A stretch of DNA of 6,334 nt from Acidobacteriota bacterium (GTDB lineage Bacteria; Acidobacteriota; UBA6911). The DNA lies in assembly GCA_031254095.1 (NCBI GenBank), contig JAIRVC010000196.1:1-6334 (forward strand), given 5' to 3'. Made by a program: the position numbers and the translations under genes. The notes under the pieces were generated by a model. That model saw only the letters and a list, made by a program, of their open reading frames with translations, had not been told where the DNA came from and did no database searches. This document shows positions 1 to 5,649 of this stretch, piece by piece; the stretch's first letter is position 1; each line of letters starts with the position of its first letter.

Positions 1-55
1 ATTAGCGTTTTTGCGTGAAATTCCCATAATATATCCCGCAAAATACATATTCAGC

Positions 56-84
56 TTGAACCGGGCGCATAAATGGCATATAAA
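56..84 (+). promoter_or_regulatory. Probable sigma70-type promoter of ilvC
   Basis: A TTGAAC box at 56-61 and a TATAAA box at 79-84 are separated by exactly 17 bases, close to the housekeeping consensus. Transcription would start near 90-92 and leave an untranslated leader of about 55 bases before the ATG at 146. I see no leader peptide, T-box or attenuator in that leader, so control by amino acid supply is not evident here. The call rests on consensus match and position only. Confidence 0.55.
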
Positions 85-130
85 AAATCTTTTATTACAT
101 GTTCGATATCGGCAACTGAAAACCATCCTT

Positions 131-136
131 AGGAGG
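131..136 (+). promoter_or_regulatory. Shine-Dalgarno of ilvC
   Basis: A full AGGAGG lies 9 bases before the ATG at 146. It fixes the start there, although the same frame stays open upstream to a TTG at position 11. The extra 45 residues of that longer reading look like translated leader DNA and have no place in the enzyme family. Confidence 0.85.
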
Positions 137-145
137 AATGAGAAT

Positions 146-1246
146 ATGGCGCTTATCGATTTTGGAGGAGTTAAGGAACAGGTCGTCACAAGAAAAGAAT
201 TTCCGATGGACAAGGCGCGCAGAGCGCTAAAAAATGAAACCATCGCTGTGATAGGCTACGGCGTTCAGGGGCCCGCGCAGGCGCTGAACATGAAAGACAA
301 CGGCTTTAACGTCATCGTCGGGCAGTCAAAGAAATACATGAAGGACTGGGACCGCGCAAAAAAAGACGGGTGGGTTCCGGGAAAAACCCTTTTTGAAATT
401 GACGAAGCCTGCAAAAGGGGAACCGTTATTGAAATGCTGGTTTCCGACGCGGCTCAACGCGCGATCTGGCCGGAAGTGAAAAAACATCTTACCCCGGGAA
501 AGACGCTGTACTTTTCGCACGGTTTTTCGATTGTATACAAAGACCTGACAAAGGTCGTCCCGCCGGATGATGTGGATGTCGTGCTGGTTGCGCCCAAAGG
601 ATCAGGCACGTCGCTCCGGCGCAATTTCCTTTCCGGGGCGGGCATCAATTCCAGTTTTGCCGTCGAGCAGAACGCCACCGGCAAGGCACGCGAAAAATGT
701 CTGGCGCTCGGCATCGCGGTCGGCTCCGGATATCTGTTTGAAACAACCTTTAAAAATGAGGTTTACAGCGATCTGACAGGCGAGCGCGGCATCCTCATGG
801 GCGCGCTCGCGGGCGTCATGGAAGCCCAGTACGACGTTCTGCGCAAAAACGGCCACAGCCCCAGTGAAGCGTTTAATGAAACCGTCGAAGAACTCACGGA
901 AAGCCTGATTCGCCTGGTCGCGGAAAACGGGATGGACTGGATGTATTCCAATTGTTCGGCGACGGCGCAGCGCGGCGCGCTCGACTGGAAGCCTAAATTC
1001 AAAAAGGCCGTGGAGCCCGTATTTAAGGAGCTTTACAAAAAAGTTGCGGACGGCACGGAAACCCGCCGCGTGCTTAGCTCCTGCGGCAAGGCCAATTATC
1101 AGGAACAGCTCTCCAAGGAACTGAATGTCATCGCCGAGTCTGAAATGTGGCAGGCCGGCAAGAAAACCCGGGAACTGCGTCCGAAAGAACGCGCGAAAAA
1201 GAATGCCGAAACCGCCAAAGGCACCAAAGGCAGGGCGGCGAATTAA
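146..1246 (+). CDS. ilvC: Ketol-acid reductoisomerase (NAD(P)H), short Bacteroidota-like form
   Basis: This cytoplasmic enzyme catalyses the Mg2+-dependent alkyl shift and NAD(P)H reduction of 2-acetolactate (or 2-aceto-2-hydroxybutyrate), the second common step of valine, leucine and isoleucine synthesis. The 366-residue protein has an N-terminal Rossmann domain with the loop GYGVQGPAQALN at 37-48; the Gly often found at position 44 is Ala. It also has the catalytic His125 in YFSHGF and Lys151 in APKGSGTSLRR. The helical knotted domain carries the metal-binding pair Asp209/Glu213 in SDLTGERG, acidic residues Glu245-Glu252 in ETVEELTE, and the substrate loop CSATAQRGALDW at 270-281. Length and wording match the roughly 350-residue Bacteroidota-type enzyme, not the 490-residue class II form. 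The last 20 residues (347-366) are a Lys/Ala-rich tail that I do not recall from the family. No ilvB, ilvN, ilvD or leu gene lies in the window, so the gene stands alone on its own promoter. Confidence 0.96.
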   Translation: MALIDFGGVKEQVVTRKEFPMDKARRALKNETIAVIGYGVQGPAQALNMKDNGFNVIVGQSKKYMKDWDRAKKDGWVPGKTLFEIDEACKRGTVIEMLVSDAAQRAIWPEVKKHLTPGKTLYFSHGFSIVYKDLTKVVPPDDVDVVLVAPKGSGTSLRRNFLSGAGINSSFAVEQNATGKAREKCLALGIAVGSGYLFETTFKNEVYSDLTGERGILMGALAGVMEAQYDVLRKNGHSPSEAFNETVEELTESLIRLVAENGMDWMYSNCSATAQRGALDWKPKFKKAVEPVFKELYKKVADGTETRRVLSSCGKANYQEQLSKELNVIAESEMWQAGKKTRELRPKERAKKNAETAKGTKGRAAN

Positions 1247-1251
1247 TTTCC

Positions 1252-1279
1252 GATTTTGGATTGTGAACTTGCGAATCAA
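1252..1279 (+). repeat. Degenerate 7-base tandem periodicity
   Basis: Just after the ilvC stop, four consecutive 7-base units start at 1252, 1259, 1266 and 1273. The first two, GATTTTG and GATTGTG, differ by one base. The third and fourth are weaker matches to a G/A-A-x-T type unit and run into the left arm of the inverted repeat. Because only two units are close, this may be chance. It is listed because true heptamer repeats lie 57 bases further on. Confidence 0.3.
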
Positions 1280-1326
1280 CTTTGGGGTAACTTCCGGAAT
1301 GAAGTTACCCCAAAGTTGATTCGCAA
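1269..1326. repeat. Perfect 26-bp inverted repeat with 6-base loop
   Basis: The left arm (1269-1294) and right arm (1301-1326) are exact reverse complements over 26 bases, with the loop CGGAAT between them. The match ends abruptly at both outer edges (1268 and 1327 do not pair). The arms are clearly more AT-rich than the flanking genes. A perfect stem of this length is longer than most intrinsic terminators need and resembles a palindromic intergenic element (REP- or MITE-like). There is no target-site duplication that I can see and no transposase nearby. Confidence 0.93.
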
Positions 1327-1335
1327 CGAATTTTT
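1269..1335 (+). terminator. Possible ilvC transcription terminator (hairpin plus T5)
   Basis: The 26-bp hairpin is followed after CGAA by five Ts at 1331-1335. Its place, 22 bases after the ilvC stop and before a separately functioning gene pair, suits a terminator. The four-base gap between stem and T-run and the modest GC of the stem weaken the case. The element may end transcription as a side effect of being a palindromic repeat. Confidence 0.4.
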
Positions 1336-1363
1336 CTGATCACTGACCACTGATCACTAACCA
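1336..1363 (+). repeat. Four tandem heptamers abutting a start codon
   Basis: Four 7-base units with consensus CTRAYCA run without gaps at 1336-1342, 1343-1349, 1350-1356 and 1357-1363. Units 1 and 3 are identical (CTGATCA), unit 2 differs by one base and unit 4 by two. The array ends one base before the ATG at 1365. Short heptameric repeats of this kind are known between genes in cyanobacteria and some other phyla; the resemblance is to the class, not to a named family. Confidence 0.8.
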
Positions 1364-1364
1364 T

Positions 1365-2282
1365 ATGAATTCTGATTTTTTTCAGCCCGCTTGGAATTTT
1401 CTCGCCCTGCCGGATGAGCTTGCTTCGCCGGAACGGGCGCGGGGCTGGCTTCTTCCCATTCCCTACGAAGCCACGATTTCGTATGGCGCGGGAACGCGCG
1501 AAGGCCCGGCGGCCATCCTGGCCGCGTCGCGGCAGGTGGAGCTTTACGATCACGAATTCGGCTGCGAACCGGCTATGGAATATGGCATTCACGCGCTCCC
1601 CGCGATGAATCCAGTGGTCAGTTCCCCGGACGCGATGATCGAGGCGATTGAGCAGGTCGTCGCCGGCCTGCTTTCCGGCAAAAAGCCGCCGGAGACGCTG
1701 GGCGTTCTGGGAGGCGAACATTCGATTTCCGCCGGCGTCGTTCGCGGACTTGCCCGCGCGCGCTCCGCGAAAAATCTCGTGGCGGTGCATGTGGACGCGC
1801 ACGCGGACATGCGCGATGAATACGAGGGCTCGCCTTACAGCCACGCCTGCGCCGCGCGCCGTATCGTGGAAACATGTCCGGTGTTCCAGATAGGAATTCG
1901 CAATCTTTCCCTTGGCGAAGCGGATTTTCTGCGCTCCTGCAAAAAGGCGCGCACAGTATTTTCAGAAGCGTCGTCGGATCCGGAAGGCGGTTTTTTGAAG
2001 GATCTGGCGAAGTTTGTTCGAAATAAGAATGTGTATCTGACCATCGACTTGGACGGACTCGACCCTTCAATCATGCCTGCCGTGGGAACGCCGGAACCGG
2101 GAGGAATTTCGTGGGAACGTATGCTTGAGGTTGCTCGCGCGGTTTCAATGAACGCCGCGTCCGTACCTGTATTCGACGTTGTTGAACTTGCGCCTCTGCC
2201 CGGATACCGCGCCGCCGATTTTCTCGCGGCAAAACTTGTCTACAAGCTGTTTTCATACATATTAATGAAGGGAAACCTCTAA
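1365..2282 (+). CDS. speB: Agmatinase / arginase-family ureohydrolase
   Basis: This is a binuclear Mn2+ ureohydrolase, most likely hydrolysing agmatine to putrescine and urea in the cytoplasm. The 305-residue length is normal for bacterial and archaeal agmatinases. All three family signatures are present: GGEHS at 116-120 (His119; the common form is GGDHS), DAHADMRD at 144-151 (Asp144, His146, Asp148) and DLDGLDPS at 228-235 (Asp228, Asp230). These give the six expected metal ligands. The N-terminal SYGAGTREGPAAI (39-51) and the YSHACAARR stretch (158-166) resemble agmatinases more than arginases. N1-aminopropylagmatine, the substrate of an alternative spermidine route, is an equally possible substrate. 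The ATG at 1365 is the first start in the frame that gives a full protein, but it has no Shine-Dalgarno and heptamer repeats sit directly before it. The stop overlaps the SD of the next gene, so the two are an operon. Confidence 0.9.
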   Translation: MNSDFFQPAWNFLALPDELASPERARGWLLPIPYEATISYGAGTREGPAAILAASRQVELYDHEFGCEPAMEYGIHALPAMNPVVSSPDAMIEAIEQVVAGLLSGKKPPETLGVLGGEHSISAGVVRGLARARSAKNLVAVHVDAHADMRDEYEGSPYSHACAARRIVETCPVFQIGIRNLSLGEADFLRSCKKARTVFSEASSDPEGGFLKDLAKFVRNKNVYLTIDLDGLDPSIMPAVGTPEPGGISWERMLEVARAVSMNAASVPVFDVVELAPLPGYRAADFLAAKLVYKLFSYILMKGNL

Positions 2283-2286
2283 GGAG
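2281..2286 (+). promoter_or_regulatory. Shine-Dalgarno of the deoxyhypusine-synthase-like gene
   Basis: AAGGAG lies 8 bases before the ATG at 2295. Its first two As are part of the TAA stop of the ureohydrolase gene (2280-2282), so ribosomes ending on the first gene finish on the entry site of the second. Confidence 0.85.
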
Positions 2287-2294
2287 CAAATAAA

Positions 2295-3458
2295 ATGGGC
2301 GAAATTAAGCTGTCAGGTAAGTTTGTGAGCAAATATCCGCACAAGTTTTCCAAAGGAAAACAGCAGTTCCTAAAAGGAAAGCGCATCCTGCCGAATCCGA
2401 TTACCGGAAAGGAATCGCTGCCCGATCTTATTGACGGCACGTTTCTGGCCTACAACGGCGGGCGTTTGCAGGAGGCTTGCGCTCTTTTTACGCAGAAAAT
2501 ACTGAAGGCGAACGTAACTGTCGGCATGACCCTGTCGGGCGCGCTGACGCCGGCGGGTCTGGGAATATCGGCGGTGATCCCACTTATCAAGAGCGGTTTT
2601 GTGGACTGGATTGTTTCTACCGGCGCGAATCTTTATCACGACATACACCACGCGTTGAATCTGCCGCTTTTTCGCGGAACGCCGTTTACCCCCGACGAGG
2701 AACTGCGCAAAACAGGCGTGGTGCGCATTTACGACATCCTGTTTGAAAACAACGTATTGATGACGACCGATCATGTGTTGCGTCAGATATTGATGCAGCC
2801 CGAATTTCAAAAAGAAATGGGAACCGCCGAACTGCACTATCTTATCGGCAAATACTGCGCGGAATTCGAGGAGCAGACCGGCCGAAAGGACAGTTCCCTG
2901 CTGGCCGCCGCCTATCGCGCCGGCGTGCCGTGCTATTGCTCGTCTCCGGGCGACTCAAGCATAGGAATGAATATAGCGGAGCTGGAATTCCGCAAAAGCG
3001 CCCTGCGCGTCAATCCATCGCGCGACGTCAACGAAACCGCCGGCATTGTGCTTGCCGCAAAACGCGAAGGACACAAAACCGGAGCGCTGTTGATCGGCGG
3101 CGGTTCGCCCAAGAATTTTATGCTCCAGACCGAGCCGCAGCTTCAGGAAGTAATGGGCATAGAGGAAGACGGACACGATTACTTCATCCAGTTCACGGAC
3201 GCGCGCCCGGATACCGGCGGGCTTTCCGGCGCGACGCCGCAGGAAGCGGCGACCTGGGGTAAAGTCGATCCGGCGCAGCTGCCCGACACCACTGTCTGCT
3301 ACGCGGATTCGACAATCGCTTTTCCGCTGCTCGTGCATTACGCGATGGCAAAATGCAAACCGCGCAAGCTCAAAAGATTGTACGACAGGCGCGAAAAAAT
3401 CATGGCGGCGCTTGAAGCGGAGTACTGGAAATACAATAAGCCACGTAAGATTTCGTAA
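2295..3458 (+). CDS. dys: Deoxyhypusine-synthase-like aminobutyltransferase
   Basis: The protein (387 residues) belongs to the NAD+-dependent deoxyhypusine synthase family, which removes the aminobutyl group of spermidine and passes it to an amine through an enzyme-lysine imine. The catalytic segment [13 protein letters not shown] (312-324) contains Lys323, which aligns with human Lys329, with Trp321 and Glu317 also kept. The NAD-binding STGAN (108-112), LSGALTPAG (80-88), SPGDSS (217-222) and IGGGSPKN (267-274) fit the family. By-eye alignment from memory puts Met225, Asn274 and Leu310 where the human enzyme has Asp243, His288 and Asp316. This pattern seems typical of bacterial homologues. 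Bacteria lack eIF5A, so the acceptor must differ; putrescine, giving homospermidine, is one possibility. The gene shares an operon with the ureohydrolase, which would supply a polyamine. The symbol denotes the family only; the reaction is not proven. Confidence 0.88.
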   Translation: MGEIKLSGKFVSKYPHKFSKGKQQFLKGKRILPNPITGKESLPDLIDGTFLAYNGGRLQEACALFTQKILKANVTVGMTLSGALTPAGLGISAVIPLIKSGFVDWIVSTGANLYHDIHHALNLPLFRGTPFTPDEELRKTGVVRIYDILFENNVLMTTDHVLRQILMQPEFQKEMGTAELHYLIGKYCAEFEEQTGRKDSSLLAAAYRAGVPCYCSSPGDSSIGMNIAELEFRKSALRVNPSRDVNETAGIVLAAKREGHKTGALLIGGGSPKNFMLQTEPQLQEVMGIEEDGHDYFIQFTDARPDTGGLSGATPQEAATWGKVDPAQLPDTTVCYADSTIAFPLLVHYAMAKCKPRKLKRLYDRREKIMAALEAEYWKYNKPRKIS

Positions 3459-3513
3459 TCTTTGATTTCCTGCGCTCCGTGCGCCTCGCGCTACATCCCG
3501 CGTAGATAATTAA
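3459..3513. other. Convergent intergenic gap
   Basis: This 55-base gap separates the converging ends of the polyamine operon and the chaperone gene. It holds GC-rich stretches with only 4-bp self-complementary pieces (for example around 3492-3506) and no T-run. I cannot support a terminator for either side. Confidence 0.6.
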
Positions 3514-4176
3514 TCAGCGTTTTTCAAGAAGGTCTTCCAGGATTGCCCGCTCCATATTCAGAAAGCCGAGGGTTATTTTGCCGACCGCTTTATAAAAATC
3601 GGTGGCCGCGCATTTGGCGATATCCGCGCAGAAAGCGGGAATCCATTTCGCCGGGTGCCGCTCTATAAATTCCTTCTGCTCTTTCAGCAGGGTCGAGACG
3701 CGCGCCCTGTCGTTTATGACATTCAGCGTTTCCCGGCAGAGATAAGCCAGAAACTCCAGTTCCAGCGCGATATGGTCTTCGGGAAGCTCCATCGGTTCGG
3801 CGCAGCGCAATCCTTTAGCGCGGTATACGGCCAGCACCTGATCGCGCGCCTCCTGCATAATCAGGCGTTTTTCGCTTGTATAAACCGATTCATAGGGGTT
3901 GGCGACAACGCCCTGAAAAACTCCCGCGCCGAGAAATGTCCGGGCGTAATCCACCGCAAGATCGGTCAGCGGATCGCTTCCCGGATCGCGCAGCCAGTCC
4001 GTCAGCATCCTGTATCCTTCGGCCAGGTTGGGGTCGCCGCATTCCGTCGGGAAACCCATTTCGCCGAGCTGTTGCAGCAACGGCGCGTCCACTTCAACTC
4101 TGTAAAGCCGCGCAAGAAAGCGGTACAGGTTTTCCCGATTAGTAATTATCGCCGCAAATTCAGACGCTTCATCCAT
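3514..4176 (-). CDS. torD: TorD/DmsD-family maturation chaperone
   Basis: This cytoplasmic all-helical chaperone would bind the signal peptide and core of the molybdopterin subunit encoded upstream and hold it for cofactor insertion and export. The 220-residue protein shows the family marks: DYARTFLG (76-83), PYESVY (94-99), ELPEDHIALELEFLAYL (130-146) containing the usual P-x-DHI core, and HPAKWIPAF (174-182). No membrane segment or metal-binding cysteine set is seen. It is the last gene of the - strand block, 54 bases after the anchor gene. The start is uncertain. An in-frame GTG at 4194 would add six residues; neither start has a good SD, and an in-frame stop at 4204-4206 excludes anything longer. 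I chose the ATG because the following sequence (EASEF..NRENLYRFLARLYR) looks like the normal family N-terminus. Confidence 0.9.
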   Translation of the reverse strand: MDEASEFAAIITNRENLYRFLARLYRVEVDAPLLQQLGEMGFPTECGDPNLAEGYRMLTDWLRDPGSDPLTDLAVDYARTFLGAGVFQGVVANPYESVYTSEKRLIMQEARDQVLAVYRAKGLRCAEPMELPEDHIALELEFLAYLCRETLNVINDRARVSTLLKEQKEFIERHPAKWIPAFCADIAKCAATDFYKAVGKITLGFLNMERAILEDLLEKR

Positions 4177-4230
4177 GAAACCAACTTCATCCACGCAGCT
4201 TGTTTAACCCAAAAGAGGGATGTTCCTAAA

Positions 4231-5064
4231 CTAAAAGAATTCGTGAATCGCGCTTCCAAGCGAAAACATCATCGCGCGAAAAACTATGCCGGCAACAAGG
4301 ACGCACATCAAACCATATCGCGCTTTCGTCAGCAACCCGGGTTTTTCCACGCGAAGCAGAATGAAGCCCGGAACCAGAAGTCCCAGTATCACCAGCCCGC
4401 CCCAGAAAATCGGCGCAAGATCGCCGATAAGGACTCTTGCCGCCGAACGTGAAACGTCCGGATAAGGCGCGACAGACAGATAAACCAAATATGCCGCGGT
4501 TAAAACCGCCTGAATTCCCAGAAACATCAGCGTGATTTTGCTCAAAGCCGGCACAGCGGGACTTTCATCCCTGCCCGAAAGCAATGCCGCGATGCCGAAA
4601 CACCCCATTACGCCCGCCGATGCCAGATACAAAACCGGAAGAATCAACGTGTCCCATGCCGGGCGCGAAGGCATCATATAGGTGGAACCGACGGTGCAAG
4701 CCAGCAATACGGCCGGGATCGCGCCAAGCGTCGCAAGCAGTCTGGTCACAAGCGCGGACGCGCCGCGGCGCAGCGCAAGCAGGTAAAAAATGACAATAAG
4801 CCCGAACAGGCCAATCAGCAGCGCTTCAAAGAAGATGCTGGATCCCGGCTGTTTCAGGGCGCCGAAAATGCGTTCCGGGTGTCCGAGATGCAGTACGCTT
4901 GAACCGCCGCCTATGACGAGCGCCGCGAGCGTCAACACAGCGCCCGGAAACCTGACCTGTTTCGCCCCGCCGCCGGTCCATTCAGAAACTGCGATTCCTG
5001 TAAAAACACCCGCGGCAAGTCCGGAGAACAGCGTAAAAAATACCAGTGACCATTCAATACTCAT
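4231..5064 (-). CDS. dmsC: DmsC-type membrane anchor subunit
   Basis: This integral membrane subunit ties the catalytic and iron-sulfur subunits to the inner membrane and exchanges electrons with the quinone pool. The 277-residue protein has about eight hydrophobic helices, near 5-27, 40-60, 78-98, 106-126, 139-162, 176-198, 213-237 and 251-272, as expected of the DmsC family. Conserved-looking polar positions are HLGHPERIFGAL (59-70), YMMPSRPAWDT (129-139) and Arg263 in the last helix. The frame stays open upstream to 5301, but that extension lies inside the iron-sulfur gene and is not real. The ATG at 5064 comes one base after the dmsB stop and has GGAG 8 bases upstream. The length and eight-helix plan fit DmsC better than the longer NrfD/PsrC anchors. 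Its quinone type and the direction of electron flow are unknown. Confidence 0.9.
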   Translation of the reverse strand: MSIEWSLVFFTLFSGLAAGVFTGIAVSEWTGGGAKQVRFPGAVLTLAALVIGGGSSVLHLGHPERIFGALKQPGSSIFFEALLIGLFGLIVIFYLLALRRGASALVTRLLATLGAIPAVLLACTVGSTYMMPSRPAWDTLILPVLYLASAGVMGCFGIAALLSGRDESPAVPALSKITLMFLGIQAVLTAAYLVYLSVAPYPDVSRSAARVLIGDLAPIFWGGLVILGLLVPGFILLRVEKPGLLTKARYGLMCVLVAGIVFRAMMFSLGSAIHEFF

Positions 5065-5065
5065 A

Positions 5066-5647
5066 TCAGCTTCTCCATGCGGCCATTTTGGGATGCAGGA
5101 TATACCGCGACTTCGGATGATTGCCGACATCCGGCAGACTGTGAACGTTTTCTTCTCCGGCTTCTCGCAAAACACGGGAAGCATCGCTGTCAGGATCGCC
5201 GAGATCGCCGAAAAACCGCGCCTTGGCCGCGCAGGCCTTGACACAGGCGGGTTTTTCATCAACAGCCTGCAACTGTACGCACAGCGTGCATTTTTCGACA
5301 ACCTTCGTTTCTCTGTTGAACGAACGCACGCCGTAAGGACACGCCATTATGCAGTATTTGCAGCCAAGACATTTTTCCCGGTTGATAAGAACAATGCCGT
5401 CTCTATTTATGTAGGAAGCGCCGGTCGGGCATACCTTGACGCATTGCGGCACGGCGCATTGCTGACAGACCGACGGAAGAAAGTAATGTTCAACATCAGG
5501 AAATGTCCCGTAAGGCCCCTGTTCTACAACTTTATTCCATACGACATCGACGGCTACTTCGTTTTCCTGTTTACACGACACTTCGCATCCGCAACAGCCG
5601 ATGCACCGGTCAAGATCTATAACAAGCGCCAGTTGTTTAGTCGCCAT
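5066..5647 (-). CDS. dmsB: DmsB-type [4Fe-4S] electron-transfer subunit
   Basis: This subunit carries electrons between the membrane anchor and the molybdenum subunit. The 193 residues contain four complete cluster motifs: Cys15/18/21/25, Cys61/64/69/73, Cys93/96/99/103 and Cys120/123/135/139. The last has the long CxxC-x11-CxxxC spacing typical of DmsB, PhsB and related subunits. One extra cysteine, Cys19, sits within motif I. No signal peptide is present, as expected for a subunit exported, if at all, together with a Tat-targeted partner. The N-terminus (KQLALVIDLDRCIGC) is standard. It starts two bases after the catalytic-subunit stop, with a strong SD, and is followed after one base by the anchor gene. 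DmsB is chosen over NrfC or PsrB mainly because of the DmsC-type neighbour. Confidence 0.95.
   Translation of the reverse strand: MATKQLALVIDLDRCIGCCGCEVSCKQENEVAVDVVWNKVVEQGPYGTFPDVEHYFLPSVCQQCAVPQCVKVCPTGASYINRDGIVLINREKCLGCKYCIMACPYGVRSFNRETKVVEKCTLCVQLQAVDEKPACVKACAAKARFFGDLGDPDSDASRVLREAGEENVHSLPDVGNHPKSRYILHPKMAAWRS
5073..5076 (-). promoter_or_regulatory. Shine-Dalgarno of dmsC inside the end of dmsB
   Basis: On the - strand GGAG occurs 8 bases before the dmsC ATG. It lies in the Trp-Arg codons near the end of dmsB. With only one base between the dmsB stop and the dmsC start, translation is very likely coupled. Confidence 0.7.
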
Positions 5648-5649
5648 GA

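Noticed and set aside
9..43. Seven-base complementary arms (9-15 and 37-43) as a terminator of an upstream gene
   Set aside because: The loop is 21 bases, the stem is short and AT-rich, and no T-run follows; chance is the simpler reading.
11..145. Extension of the ilvC frame upstream to a TTG at 11
   Set aside because: The added 45 residues overlap the promoter and SD and do not resemble the enzyme's N-terminus; the ATG at 146 has a full SD.
602..1279. Open frame of 225 codons on the - strand across ilvC
   Set aside because: It is antisense to a strongly conserved gene, has a composition set by ilvC codons and no recognisable motif.
1336..1363. Heptamer units as a CRISPR array or integrase attachment site
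   Set aside because: The units are 7 bases with no spacers, and no cas or integrase gene is present.
3655..4452. Open frame of 265 codons on the + strand opposite torD and the end of dmsC
   Set aside because: It is a shadow of two convincing - strand genes, rich in Arg/Gln/His with no domain.
5065..5301. N-terminal extension of dmsC by 79 residues
   Set aside because: It lies wholly inside dmsB in another frame; the ATG at 5064 has an SD and starts with the first membrane helix.
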